Shown here one piece after another: positions 1-8,891 of a stretch of 64,000 nucleotides of DNA. Where the stretch lies: contig CAZWHQ010000015.1 in NCBI GenBank assembly GCA_964633715.1, positions 21,792 through 85,791 of the forward strand, read 5' to 3'. Made by a program: the position numbers and the translations under genes. The stretch is from JAUWVG01 sp964633715. GTDB lineage: Bacteria; Acidobacteriota; Aminicenantia; Aminicenantales; Aminicenantaceae. The notes under the pieces were generated by a model that saw nothing but the letters and a program-made list of their open reading frames with translations, searched no databases and was not told the DNA's origin. How positions within the stretch are numbered: the stretch's first letter is position 1; each line of letters starts with the position of its first letter.

Positions 1-20
1 TAGTTCCAAATTTAGTTCTC

Positions 21-44
21 ATGTGAGCCCTCACATTTTTTTTT
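21..44 (+). terminator. Intrinsic terminator of a gene left of the window
   Basis: ATGTGA and TCACAT form a 6-bp stem around the loop GCCC, followed by a run of about nine T. This is the classic Rho-independent form on the + strand. It would end a gene lying to the left of position 1. Confidence 0.7.
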
Positions 45-80
45 CATCCTAAAATAATGGCTGTGAAATAGCAAGGCAGC

Positions 81-109
81 TTGACATTTGCTGAACTCAA
101 GGTTATATA
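81..109 (+). promoter_or_regulatory. Sigma70-type promoter of the XRE/ImmA gene
   Basis: TTGACA (81-86) is followed after 17 nt by TATATA (104-109). The -10 lies inside the perfect palindrome GTTATATAAC, a plausible autoregulatory operator for the XRE protein encoded just downstream. The expected start is near 116, leaving about 29 nt of leader that carries the AAGGA ribosome site. Confidence 0.65.
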
Positions 110-144
110 ACTCACAGTTAGCACGCATCTCAAAAGGAAATAAA

Positions 145-1218
145 ATGTCGAACATTTTGGGAACACGGCTGAGAATTTCCAGGGAAGAGTTAGGATTGAC
201 CCAAGACGCCTTAGCCAAGGCTGTCCATCTCTCAGCCGAATTCATATCTCTTCTTGAATTGGGCAAAAGGACACCAAGCCTGGAAACTCTTAAGACCCTT
301 GCCGATTTTTTCCAGGTAGATGTGTTGTATTTTTTGGAAGCGAAAGGGACTCTAAAAGAAAAACTATTCAAACTGGCCGGTGAAGACAAGATTGCCAAAA
401 AAGGTCTGAAAGAGTTTTATGACACTTGCAGGATGTTTATAGATTTGGAGAATTCCCTGGGATTTAGACCTGAGTTGGCGCCTCTTTATTCAACAGCCTC
501 GGCAGAAGATATAGCCTCAAATGAAAGGAACAGGATGGGACTGGGAAGTGAACCCATAAAAAATGTGTTTTCTCTTTTTGAAAGGCATGGTCTGCATATC
601 ATTAGAAAGTCTCTTCCAGAAAAGTTGAACATTTCAGGGATCTTTGTTTTTTTTGAATTGGAACAGGCCTGTTTCACATTGATAAGCGATCTTCATAATA
701 ATGACCACCAAGTTTTTATTGCCGCCCATGAATATTTCCACTACCTTAAGGACAGAAATGTCACTGTAATTTCTGACAATCATGATGTTTTTGTCAATGA
801 ATATCTACCTCTCTATCATCCTCGTGAGAAACTGGCTTTTACGTTTGCTCTAAACTTCCTCATGCCGAGAAAAAAAATCGAAGATATTATCCGTTTGCAG
901 TTTCAATCTAAACGACTGAAAATTCAAGATGTGCTCTATCTCAAGCGGTATTTTGGTGTCAGCACTATGGCCATACTCTATGCCCTCTATGAATATGGCT
1001 GTTTATCCGCAGCAAAATTCAAGGAATTTCAGAAGAGGGAGACAACTGAACACGAAAATAATGTATTTGGTGATCATGCAGGAAAAGAACTCGTCTCCGA
1101 CAGACTCAAATGGTTGGTTGTAGAAGCTCTGCAAAAAAAGAAAATCGATCTTGAGAAAGCCTCCCGTCTTCTCAAAATGGAGAAAACTTTTCTACAGAAA
1201 CTCACAAAAAATCTATGA
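145..1218 (+). CDS. XRE-family regulator with ImmA/IrrE-type (M78) metallopeptidase domain
   Basis: This 357-residue protein joins an N-terminal helix-turn-helix (about residues 5-62, of the form TQDALAKAVHLS...ISLLELGKRTPS) to an M78 peptidase-like domain with the zinc motif HEYFH at residues 195-199. In the ImmA/IrrE family such proteins cleave or inactivate a repressor; fused versions probably sense a signal and control their own or neighbouring promoters. The ATG at 145 is chosen because AAGGA stands just before it and the HTH begins there; an upstream in-frame start at 88 would lie between the -35 and -10. It is convergent with pepD (3-nt gap). No phage genes are nearby, so a chromosomal stress or stationary-phase regulator is more likely than an immunity repressor. 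The target is unknown. Confidence 0.85.
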   Translation: MSNILGTRLRISREELGLTQDALAKAVHLSAEFISLLELGKRTPSLETLKTLADFFQVDVLYFLEAKGTLKEKLFKLAGEDKIAKKGLKEFYDTCRMFIDLENSLGFRPELAPLYSTASAEDIASNERNRMGLGSEPIKNVFSLFERHGLHIIRKSLPEKLNISGIFVFFELEQACFTLISDLHNNDHQVFIAAHEYFHYLKDRNVTVISDNHDVFVNEYLPLYHPREKLAFTFALNFLMPRKKIEDIIRLQFQSKRLKIQDVLYLKRYFGVSTMAILYALYEYGCLSAAKFKEFQKRETTEHENNVFGDHAGKELVSDRLKWLVVEALQKKKIDLEKASRLLKMEKTFLQKLTKNL

Positions 1219-1221
1219 ATT

Positions 1222-2676
1222 TTATTTGAGCTCTGCGAGTACAGTTGTCAGAAATTCCCAAAATAATTCGGTTGAACCGAGATGCACTCTTTCTTCTGGA
1301 GAATGGGGGTGTTCAATCGTTGGTCCGAAAGAGATCATGTCCATTCCTGAAAATTTCTCTCCAATGATGCCGCACTCTAAGCCTGCGTGGATCGCTCCGA
1401 TTTTTGGCTCTTTTTGAAATTTTTTTGTATAGACATCTTTCATGATTTTAAGCAGGGAGGATTGAAGATTGGGAGTCCAACCGGGATAACCTTCCGGTTG
1501 AGTGATTTGAGCACCTGCCAGCTTGCATGCAGCTGCAATTGTATCCCGAGTCGCTTCAATAGCTGAGGCTGTAGAGCTGCGGCTGCTGCAGATGATCTCT
1601 GCATGTGTCTCGCCAGTAATACAGGAAGCCAGATTTGAAGATGTCTCAACGAGATCCTTTATTTCAGGATGTTTGGCCATTACACCGTGAGGAATAGACA
1701 AAAGAATCGAAATCAAAACTTTTTGTGAAGAAGGATGGAGAGGATCTGGTCTGTCTTCATCGATTTTTTCGAAAGAAAATTTAATGCCGTCCTCGACAGC
1801 CTTAACTTCAAAATTAATCTTGTCGTAGGCCTCTTTGAAGAGAGACGAAAGAGCCTCGAATTGCTCTGAATCAACCCGGAGATCGGCACATGCCTCACGA
1901 GGAATGGCATTCCTCAGGTTTCCTCCTTCAAAGGAGATCAGATTAAAAGGCATAATCTTTTCAGCTTGCCAGAGCATTCTTGCCAGAAGTTTAATGGCAT
2001 TTCCTCGCCCTTGATTGATATCAATTCCAGAGTGTCCTCCCCTTAAACCAAAGAGTTTAACTCTGCATAGATCTCCGTTTTGGATTTGTTTTCTCTGAAG
2101 TGGAAGAGATATTTCAGAATCGGCCCCACCTGCACACCCAATAGTAAATTCTCCCTCTTCCTCGCTGTCGAGATTGAGGAGTCGCTTTCCAGAGAGAAAG
2201 TCCGGTTGAATCTGAGCCGCCCCAATCAAACCTGTCTCTTCTTCAACCGTAAAAAGGAATTCCATGGGCGGATGCTGGAGTTCTTTGTCCTCCATGATGG
2301 CGAGGGCGGCGCTCAAGCCAATTCCATTATCGGATCCCAAAGTTGTTCCTTTGGCTTGAATCCAATCTTTTCTTATTTCGGCTTGGATGGGATCCCGGGA
2401 AAAGTCGAACTTCACGTCGGAATTTTTCTCACAGACCATATCGAGATGGCCTTGGAGTATAACACCTACAGAATTTTCATATCCCGGTGTTGCATCCTTC
2501 GTCACAACCACATTGCCGGCTGTGTCCCTTTTCCACGCCAAGTTGTTCTGCTCAGCAACACGGATGATATAGTCTCCCAAACCTTTTTCGTTTTCTGAAC
2601 AATGAGGGATTTTTAATATTTGTTCGAAGTGTTTCCAAAGCCCGGATGGTTTTAGATCTTCAAATAAGCCTGACAT
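1222..2676 (-). CDS. pepD: Cytosolic non-specific dipeptidase / aminoacyl-histidine dipeptidase (M20C)
   Basis: PepD is a cytoplasmic zinc dipeptidase that splits a wide range of dipeptides. The 484-residue length is typical of M20C. Visible metal-site blocks are LQGHLDMV (first His-x-Asp), a TLGSDNGIGL block with the bridging Asp, FTVEEETGL (catalytic Glu pair) and a C-terminal IHAGLECGII segment. The ATG has AGGAG about ten nt upstream. The gene is divergent from galK and has its own candidate promoter. Its likely role is recycling amino acids from peptides, in keeping with the other peptidase genes in the window. Confidence 0.92.
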   Translation of the reverse strand: MSGLFEDLKPSGLWKHFEQILKIPHCSENEKGLGDYIIRVAEQNNLAWKRDTAGNVVVTKDATPGYENSVGVILQGHLDMVCEKNSDVKFDFSRDPIQAEIRKDWIQAKGTTLGSDNGIGLSAALAIMEDKELQHPPMEFLFTVEEETGLIGAAQIQPDFLSGKRLLNLDSEEEGEFTIGCAGGADSEISLPLQRKQIQNGDLCRVKLFGLRGGHSGIDINQGRGNAIKLLARMLWQAEKIMPFNLISFEGGNLRNAIPREACADLRVDSEQFEALSSLFKEAYDKINFEVKAVEDGIKFSFEKIDEDRPDPLHPSSQKVLISILLSIPHGVMAKHPEIKDLVETSSNLASCITGETHAEIICSSRSSTASAIEATRDTIAAACKLAGAQITQPEGYPGWTPNLQSSLLKIMKDVYTKKFQKEPKIGAIHAGLECGIIGEKFSGMDMISFGPTIEHPHSPEERVHLGSTELFWEFLTTVLAELK

Positions 2677-2718
2677 TTTATTTTAACTCCTGTTTAATGA
2701 TGGGTTTTTGTAAAAAAA

Positions 2719-2747
2719 ATAATGACATAAAAGCCTTACCTATGCAA
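2719..2747 (-). promoter_or_regulatory. Candidate promoter of pepD
   Basis: On the minus strand TTGCAT (2747-2742) and CATTAT (2724-2719) are separated by 17 nt. Each box is an imperfect match. It lies back to back with the galK promoter, so one factor bound here could affect both genes. Confidence 0.4.
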
Positions 2748-2753
2748 GCAAAA

Positions 2754-2782
2754 TTGCCTTTTCAATAGTCTTCGTTTAAAAT
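2754..2782 (+). promoter_or_regulatory. Promoter of the galK-znuACB operon
   Basis: TTGCCT (2754-2759), a 17-nt spacer and TAAAAT (2777-2782). Transcription would begin near 2789, only about seven nt before the galK ATG at 2796, giving an almost leaderless mRNA. No clear Zur-type palindrome is visible around it. Confidence 0.5.
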
Positions 2783-2795
2783 TTGGATACTCGTT

Positions 2796-3959
2796 ATGAT
2801 GAACAACCCAGTCTTCCAAGCCCGTAAGTCTTTTTTTGAGCTCTATAACAAAGAACCGGATGTTATCTCAGTTGCGCCAGGACGTATTAACATTATCGGA
2901 GAGCACACCGATTACAATTTGGGTTTTGTCCTGCCTGCCGCAATAGACAAAACCATCCATTTTCTGGCCAAACGGAGAACAGATCACACCGTTTCCTTGT
3001 GGGCGGAAAATTTCCATGAAAGCGAGAATTTTTTTATTCATGACCTTCAACTTTCTAAGACAAAAAAATGGGCGAATTATGTGAAAGGCATATTCTGGGT
3101 GCTTGAAAAGGAGGGCTACTCTCTCGGAGGATTGGATGCAATTATTGCTGGAGATATTCCGCTGGAATCAGGGCTTAGCTCATCCGCCGCCTTGGAAGTC
3201 AGTATTTTAAATGCTCTCAATCACCTCTTTCAACTTTCCCTATCGAAAGAACAGATTGCCAGGTTGTCTCAGAAAGCAGAGAATGATTTTGTGGGTGTGA
3301 ACTGCGGATTAATGGATCAGTTTATCTCTGTTTTCGGAAGAAAAAACACGGCCCTCTTTCTCGATTGTGAGACATTGTGTTATGAATATGTGCCTCTTTG
3401 TCTTGAAGAGAATGGACTTAATATTGTCATTTATGACACGCGGGTCCGCCGCGAACTTTTATCTTCTGACTATAATGATAGACGGATTGAATCAGCCACA
3501 GCGTTTAAAATTCTAAAAACATCGGGTGCAAAAAGTTACAAAGATGTCGATATGGATGTACTTGAGGACTTTAAGGACGAAATGGGCAACATCCTATTCC
3601 GAAGGGCCCGTCATGTGATCACGGAAAATCAAAGGGTAAAAGAAACAAACAGTGTTCTAAAAGCAGGAGACTTCAAAAAAATAGGGGAACTTCTCTTCCA
3701 ATCACACCTGAGTCTTCGAGATGACTATGAAGTTTCCTGTCCGGAATTGGATCTTCTTTACTCAGTCGGTAAACAATTTGAAGGCTGTCTGGGAGCCCGT
3801 TTGACAGGAGCAGGATTTGGGGGGTCCGGGATTGCACTCGTTGAAAAAACTCAGACAGAGGCCTTTATAAAACTGGTGAAAAAAGAATCAAGAAGTCGTC
3901 AGTTTACGCCACCTGCTTTTTATGAGGTGGCGATTGGTGAAGGAGCAACAATTCTATGA
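2796..3959 (+). CDS. galK: Galactokinase
   Basis: GalK phosphorylates alpha-D-galactose to galactose 1-phosphate with ATP, the first Leloir step. The GHMP-kinase signatures are present in order: the galactokinase motif PGRINIIGEHTDYNLGFV near residue 30, the phosphate-binding LESGLSSSAALEVS around residue 125, and a C-terminal GAGFGGSG block. Length (387) is normal. The stop overlaps the next start in ATGA, coupling galK to a metal-uptake ABC operon, an unusual partnership. Other Leloir genes are not in the window. There are two adjacent ATGs (2796 and 2799) and only a weak GGA ahead of them. Confidence 0.93.
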   Translation: MMNNPVFQARKSFFELYNKEPDVISVAPGRINIIGEHTDYNLGFVLPAAIDKTIHFLAKRRTDHTVSLWAENFHESENFFIHDLQLSKTKKWANYVKGIFWVLEKEGYSLGGLDAIIAGDIPLESGLSSSAALEVSILNALNHLFQLSLSKEQIARLSQKAENDFVGVNCGLMDQFISVFGRKNTALFLDCETLCYEYVPLCLEENGLNIVIYDTRVRRELLSSDYNDRRIESATAFKILKTSGAKSYKDVDMDVLEDFKDEMGNILFRRARHVITENQRVKETNSVLKAGDFKKIGELLFQSHLSLRDDYEVSCPELDLLYSVGKQFEGCLGARLTGAGFGGSGIALVEKTQTEAFIKLVKKESRSRQFTPPAFYEVAIGEGATIL

Positions 3960-4891
3960 TAAAAGTCAGGATAGGATTTATTGGAAAATTAATATTGGTC
4001 GTTCTATTTTGTTTTTCGAGTTCGATTTCTCTACATGCTCAGAGACAGGAGAAAATAAATATCCTGACCAGTATTTTTCCTCTCTATGAATTTGCACAAG
4101 CTGTCTGTGGTGAGAGAGGAGAGGTCAATATCCTTATTCCTCCAGGAGCAGAAGTCCATACGTGGAAACCCAAACCGAGTGACATTATAAGAATTTCCAA
4201 GGCGGATCTTTTAATTGTGGTGGGACCGGTTTTGGAACCTTGGCTGGAGGATATTTTAAAGAGCGTAAACAATCCCAAGCTTTTTATTTTGGAAACAAGT
4301 TCGGGATTCAAATGGGAGGAAGAAGAGCACATACAGGAAAATAATGCCCATGATCACGAGGCCGGAGATCCCCATATTTGGCTGGATTTTAACTATGATA
4401 TGCAAATTGTAGAGAAGATAAGTGCGATACTCACTCAGATCGATCCCTCAAATGGGGATTTGTACAGGAGCCATGCCGAAAACTTCAATTTGAGATTGAA
4501 AAATTTAGACAATTTGTACATAGAGGGACTGAATGGATGTGCCCTCAGAACATTTATTTTAGGGGGGCATTCGGCATTTGGGTATATCGCTCAAAAATAC
4601 AATTTAAAGCAAGTCGCTGTCTACGGTTTCAGTCCTGATTCTTTGCCCTCGCCGAGGAAACTTGTCGAAACCATACAAATCGCAAAAGATCAGGGAGTTA
4701 GAGCCATCTATTATGAAGCCATGCTAAGTGACGAAATTGCCCAAATGATCGCAGATGAGGTTGGGTGCCAAACACTGGCTCTCCATCCTGGAGCGAACGT
4801 AAGTAAAGAGGAACTTCATTCAGGAGTGAGTTTTTTTGATATAATGGAAAAAAATTTGGAGAATTTAAAAATTGGTCTTATCTGCAGATAG
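3956..4891 (+). CDS. znuA: Zinc/manganese ABC transporter, substrate-binding protein (ZnuA-like)
   Basis: A cluster A-I solute-binding protein of 311 residues with an N-terminal signal peptide ending near SLHAQ, so it acts in the periplasm. The expected metal ligands are visible: VHTWKPKPSD (first His), DPHIWLD (second His) and GGHSAFGY (third). A short His-rich loop (HIQENNAHDHEAGD) precedes the second ligand, typical of zinc-specific rather than manganese-specific members. AAGGAG precedes the ATG, which overlaps the galK stop by 4 nt. With the ATPase and permease behind it, it completes a Znu-type importer. Metal specificity is inferred. Confidence 0.87.
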   Translation: MIKVRIGFIGKLILVVLFCFSSSISLHAQRQEKINILTSIFPLYEFAQAVCGERGEVNILIPPGAEVHTWKPKPSDIIRISKADLLIVVGPVLEPWLEDILKSVNNPKLFILETSSGFKWEEEEHIQENNAHDHEAGDPHIWLDFNYDMQIVEKISAILTQIDPSNGDLYRSHAENFNLRLKNLDNLYIEGLNGCALRTFILGGHSAFGYIAQKYNLKQVAVYGFSPDSLPSPRKLVETIQIAKDQGVRAIYYEAMLSDEIAQMIADEVGCQTLALHPGANVSKEELHSGVSFFDIMEKNLENLKIGLICR

Positions 4892-5639
4892 CTCAAAGAT
4901 TTTGATAGACATCGATGATGTGTCCTTTAATTATGGATTAACTCCTGTTTTGAACCGCGTGTCCTTTTCAATATTTGCCGGCAATTTTCTTGCACTCATC
5001 GGTCCGAACGGATCCGGTAAGACAACTCTTCTTAAAGTTATTCTTGGTTTACTCAAACCAACTCAGGGTGTTATTCGTGTCTTCGGTAGCCCGATTAATG
5101 AATTCAAAAACTGGCATAAAATTGGTTATGTTCCCCAAAAAGCGACTCATATCGATCCTCTTTTTCCTGTTTCGGTCAAAGAAGTTGTAGCCATGGGCCT
5201 TTTATCAGGAAAAAAGAATCGAAAGCCCTCAAAGAAAAGTGAATCCATCCAACTGGAGAAAGCGCTCTCATTGGTGGGACTCGAGGATTTGAAGGATTGG
5301 CGGATTGGTAAACTTTCGGGTGGTCAGCAGCAGCGTGTTTTTATCGCCAGGGCTATTGTGAATCAGCCAGAGATTCTGTTCTTGGATGAACCGACAACTG
5401 GAGTCGACACACGAACACATGAGCATTTTTATGAGATGTTGGATGATCTCAATAAAAAAGAAAAAATGACGATTGTTCTTGTCACGCATGAAATTGGCAT
5501 TATCGATAAACACGTATCTCAAGTGGCATGCTTGAACCAGAGCCTCGTTTACCACGGTACACATTCTGAATTTTGCCGGTCGGATGCATTTAAAGAAATA
5601 CTATCAGGGGGTCATCATGTGGTCTCTCATCAACATTGA
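4872..5639 (+). CDS. znuC: Zinc/manganese ABC transporter ATP-binding protein (ZnuC-like)
   Basis: The cytoplasmic ATPase of the importer, 255 residues. Walker A (GPNGSGKTT), Q-loop region, ABC signature (LSGGQQQR), Walker B (ILFLDEPTTGVD) and the switch His in LVTHE are all present. The start is a TTG at 4872 inside the end of the binding-protein gene, with GGAG ten nt upstream, so translation is coupled (20-nt overlap). It lies directly before the permease gene (6-nt gap). Confidence 0.9.
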   Translation: MVLSADSSKILIDIDDVSFNYGLTPVLNRVSFSIFAGNFLALIGPNGSGKTTLLKVILGLLKPTQGVIRVFGSPINEFKNWHKIGYVPQKATHIDPLFPVSVKEVVAMGLLSGKKNRKPSKKSESIQLEKALSLVGLEDLKDWRIGKLSGGQQQRVFIARAIVNQPEILFLDEPTTGVDTRTHEHFYEMLDDLNKKEKMTIVLVTHEIGIIDKHVSQVACLNQSLVYHGTHSEFCRSDAFKEILSGGHHVVSHQH

Positions 5640-5645
5640 TACAAA

Positions 5646-6458
5646 ATGATGAATGCGCTGCTGACATATGGATTTCTCCAGAGAGCTCTTTTTGCAGGAG
5701 TGTTTGTTGCCCTTGCCTGTGCTTTACTTGGAGTTTTTCTTATTCTGAGAAGAGACGCCATGATTGGGCATGGTTTAGCTCATATCATGTTTGCAGGCGT
5801 TGCTTTAGGCCTCCTTTTGAATGTTCTGCCGCTTTTTGCTGCTCTAATAGTCGGAATTATAGCGGCCATGGCCATAATGAATCTAAAGGAAAAAGCTGGA
5901 GTTTACGGTGATACGGCTATTGCAATAATGAGTTCTATCGGATTTGCTGCAGGAATCCTCATCGTTTCATTCTCCAATAAATTTAATGTAGATCTTTTTG
6001 CCTATCTTTTCGGCGATATCTTAGCCATCGATTCAACTGAAGTCTGGCTTTCTATTGTTTTGGCAGGAAGTGTTCTGTTCACGATCATCCTCTTTTACCG
6101 ACGATTTATGTTTATGACTTTTGATCGTGAGTCGGCAAGAGCCGCTGGGATGAAGGTTAAAAGGTTGGATACTCTTTTAACAATTCTAACGGCTGTGACT
6201 GTTGTATTGGGAATGAAAGTTGTTGGTCTGCTGCTTGTCTCTGCTCTGCTGGTTATTCCATCGGCAGCTGGTCTTCAACTTGCCTCCAGTTTTAAAAAGG
6301 CCATATTATTGGCTTCTGGAGTTGCTGTACTTTCTGTTATTTTTGGGCTTGTTTTTGCTTTTTATCTAGATTTTCCTGCTTCCGGAACTATTGTTCTTCT
6401 CTCTGCACTCTTTTTTTTATTGTCGATTGGTTTTAAAAAAGGTCATAAAATATTTTAA
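5646..6458 (+). CDS. znuB: Zinc/manganese ABC transporter permease (ZnuB-like, ABC-3 family)
   Basis: A 270-residue, very hydrophobic protein with about eight predicted membrane helices and the ABC-3 family features: an early GHGLAHIMFAGVALG loop and a late TVVLGMKVVGLLLVSALLV stretch. It forms the inner-membrane channel of the importer. It is the last gene of the galK-znuA-znuC-znuB operon and is convergent with the macro-domain gene across only six nt, with no obvious terminator. Confidence 0.9.
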   Translation: MMNALLTYGFLQRALFAGVFVALACALLGVFLILRRDAMIGHGLAHIMFAGVALGLLLNVLPLFAALIVGIIAAMAIMNLKEKAGVYGDTAIAIMSSIGFAAGILIVSFSNKFNVDLFAYLFGDILAIDSTEVWLSIVLAGSVLFTIILFYRRFMFMTFDRESARAAGMKVKRLDTLLTILTAVTVVLGMKVVGLLLVSALLVIPSAAGLQLASSFKKAILLASGVAVLSVIFGLVFAFYLDFPASGTIVLLSALFFLLSIGFKKGHKIF

Positions 6459-6464
6459 CAAAGG

Positions 6465-7034
6465 CTAGGAACGTTTTTTCTTTGAAAAGGTCTTTTGATT
6501 TTTTTTTGCTTGTAGTTTTTCGAAGGTTTCAATAAACAAGGAGTAGTGCTTCTCCCCATAGAGACAAAATACAACTTCTTCAGGGCAGTCGTTTTTTTCA
6601 AGAAAATCCATGGTCGTTTTAAGCATGATTTCGCCACATCTTCGAATTGGGAAATGAAAAATTCCTGTACTGATAGCTGGAAAAGCTAGGCTTTTTATAT
6701 TTGTCTTTTTGGCTATAAGAAGAGAATTAAGAGTTGCTTTTTTGAGCTTGTTGTCTTCTTCTCCCTCTCCATAAACCGGACCTGCCGCGTGAATGACATG
6801 TGCAGCTTTGAGATTTCCTCCTCCTGTGAGAACGGCTTCTCCAACCTCAATGGGGCCAAGTTTATGGCATTCTTCTTGAATAGTCGGCCCCCCAAACTTT
6901 CTGATTGCGCCAGCCACACCGCCACCGAGAATCAAAGATTTATTTGCAGCATTAACAATCGCTTCAACATCGAGTAAAACAATATTGCCCTCAATGAGTT
7001 TAATTTTTCTTCCATTCCGGGTCCATTCATTCAT
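6465..7034 (-). CDS. Macro-domain protein (ADP-ribose / O-acetyl-ADP-ribose hydrolase type)
   Basis: The 189-residue protein is a single macro domain. The ADP-ribose-binding signatures are clear: IVNAANKSLILGGGVAGAI near the N-terminus and PAISTGIFHFP in the middle (distal-ribose loop). Such proteins remove ADP-ribose from proteins or hydrolyse O-acetyl-ADP-ribose. The C-terminus is unusually rich in Lys (KKNQKTFSKKKRS). It stands alone on the minus strand; I see no linked ADP-ribosyltransferase or sirtuin, so the substrate cannot be judged from context. Confidence 0.85.
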   Translation of the reverse strand: MNEWTRNGRKIKLIEGNIVLLDVEAIVNAANKSLILGGGVAGAIRKFGGPTIQEECHKLGPIEVGEAVLTGGGNLKAAHVIHAAGPVYGEGEEDNKLKKATLNSLLIAKKTNIKSLAFPAISTGIFHFPIRRCGEIMLKTTMDFLEKNDCPEEVVFCLYGEKHYSLFIETFEKLQAKKNQKTFSKKKRS

Positions 7035-7208
7035 ATCCTCTTCCTCATTTTCTGATTCAGAAAAACATCATACAAGAAATACTCTCTGGATTCAAAAACT
7101 TTCCATAAGATCTAGCATTCCTAGACTCTCACGGATATCCTAGCTCCATCAGACTCTACTGAAGGTGATTCTGAAGGAAAAATCCCAATTTTGAAAGCGC
7201 CATAGGTT

Positions 7209-8879
7209 TTATTTCAGCTCACTCAAAATTTTGTCTTTGATTTCAGTGCCTAATTGTTGGGCTTTTTTTAAGAGAAGAGAAGCCTGTTTTGTTGTTTCGG
7301 ATTTAAATTTTTCATCTTCGATATCTGGAAGGTTAATTTTAATATTATAAAAGGCCCCAACAGCTCCCGCTTCTGCTGTAAGGGCCGCGACTCCTGCATC
7401 GCTGAGTGAATTTTTGTTTCCTTGTGTCGCAACATGTTTGGCCATTTCTAAGGCAGCAAGACAACTTTCCAGCACGTGATAGGGGACGAGTGTGGCTTCT
7501 TTGGTTGCCTTTTCGATGGCTTGAGCCCTTTTCTCTTTCTGTTCCTCGGTTTTTTTCTTCATCTTGAATGTATCCATGACTTTATTAAAGGCTGAAGTGT
7601 CCAAATCGATGTTTCTAAGAAAGTCATCCTTGAGAATCTGAGCCTCTATAGCTAACTCTTTAACTTTTTCCTGCACGGATTCATATCCCTTTTTTCCAAC
7701 CGTCAAATTTGAGACCATGCTCGATAAGGAGGCAGATATCGCTCCACAGAGAGCGGCTATGCTTCCACCTCCGGGCGCCGGAGAATCCATGGATAACTCA
7801 TTGGCAAACTCTCTCAGATTGAGATCAAGGAGGGAATTTTCAAACTCCTTGAACTGATATTCAATGATCTTTTTTTGAGGATCAAAAGGAGCTATATCGT
7901 TCAAGCCCAATGATAGCACGGCTGTTTTTATAAGTTCTTCTTCCGGAATTCCAGGGCTCTTGTTCTGTTTTTTAATATAGTGCCTGCCTGCCATAAGCAT
8001 GGCCTCCTTGGGGATGAGCCCTACAAGTTCACTTCCGGTCACACGGAGGCCAATCTGTTCGGCTTCCTTAATGGTCTCATCAAATACAAGATGGGGAGGC
8101 GAGATCTTATAATTTGTAAAGTTAATGGAAATCTGTGCGATGCCGTAGTCATCAATGTACCAACCAACGGCTTTGACCTCCTTAAATTTTCCAGGTAATT
8201 TAACAGCTTTTCCCTCTTTATCTCGAATGATCTTCCCGGATTCGTCTCTCTTTGCCCGTCCTCTTTCTCTTAGGTTGAGGGCAATGTGTTGGGCGAGCTT
8301 TCGGTCGTTTGTATTCAGATTTATATTGTAGGCTATTAGAAATTCCCTAGCTCCAATGTTTGTAGCCCCGGTTTTTGGATTAAAGACAGCTCGTCCATAG
8401 TCAGGAGCCCATTCTGGATCCTTAAATTTTTCTGAAAGTCCTTCGTATTCTCCAGTGCGGATATTCGCCAGATTTTTTCGTTCCGGTTTTTGCGCCGCTT
8501 CCTCATATAGATAAACTGGGATTTCCAACTCACGGGCGACTCTTTCTGCAACTTCATGAGCCATTTTGACGCAGTCCTCCATTGTAACTCCAGAAACGGG
8601 GACAAATGGACATACATCAGTAGCCCCAATTCTGCTGTGTGCGCCAGTGTGTTGGCTCATATCAAGTACCTCTGCAGCCTTTTTAATAGCTTTAAACGCA
8701 GCCTCTACGGCTCCTTCGGGAGTGCCGATAAAAGTAACAACTGTGCGGTTGGTCGAATCCCCCGGATCGACATCAAGAAGAGTCACATTTGGAGTAGATT
8801 CAATTTCCCCAGTGATGGATTTGATTTTTTCTAGATCTCTCCCTTCGCTGAAATTGGGAACACATTCGACGAGCTTCAT
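7209..8879 (-). CDS. ftcD: Fused glutamate formimidoyltransferase / formimidotetrahydrofolate cyclodeaminase
   Basis: This 556-residue protein carries both late steps of histidine breakdown. The N-terminal about 325 residues are the formiminotransferase (LVECVPNFSEGRD at the start, HTGAHSRIGATDVCPFVPV). The C-terminal about 200 residues are the cyclodeaminase (SPAPGGGSIAALCGAISAS). Together they move the formimino group of formiminoglutamate to tetrahydrofolate and release ammonia and methenyl-THF. The fusion is known from animals and some bacteria; many bacteria encode separate proteins. AAGGAG precedes the ATG. It follows the two M16 genes closely (12 nt), so may be co-transcribed. No hutH/U/I is nearby. 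Confidence 0.93.
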   Translation of the reverse strand: MKLVECVPNFSEGRDLEKIKSITGEIESTPNVTLLDVDPGDSTNRTVVTFIGTPEGAVEAAFKAIKKAAEVLDMSQHTGAHSRIGATDVCPFVPVSGVTMEDCVKMAHEVAERVARELEIPVYLYEEAAQKPERKNLANIRTGEYEGLSEKFKDPEWAPDYGRAVFNPKTGATNIGAREFLIAYNINLNTNDRKLAQHIALNLRERGRAKRDESGKIIRDKEGKAVKLPGKFKEVKAVGWYIDDYGIAQISINFTNYKISPPHLVFDETIKEAEQIGLRVTGSELVGLIPKEAMLMAGRHYIKKQNKSPGIPEEELIKTAVLSLGLNDIAPFDPQKKIIEYQFKEFENSLLDLNLREFANELSMDSPAPGGGSIAALCGAISASLSSMVSNLTVGKKGYESVQEKVKELAIEAQILKDDFLRNIDLDTSAFNKVMDTFKMKKKTEEQKEKRAQAIEKATKEATLVPYHVLESCLAALEMAKHVATQGNKNSLSDAGVAALTAEAGAVGAFYNIKINLPDIEDEKFKSETTKQASLLLKKAQQLGTEIKDKILSELK

Positions 8880-8891
8880 TGGCTGTACTCC

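Noticed and set aside
145..1218. Prophage or mobile-element immunity repressor
   Set aside because: The XRE/ImmA protein has no phage, integrase or conjugation genes nearby; its neighbours are housekeeping genes.
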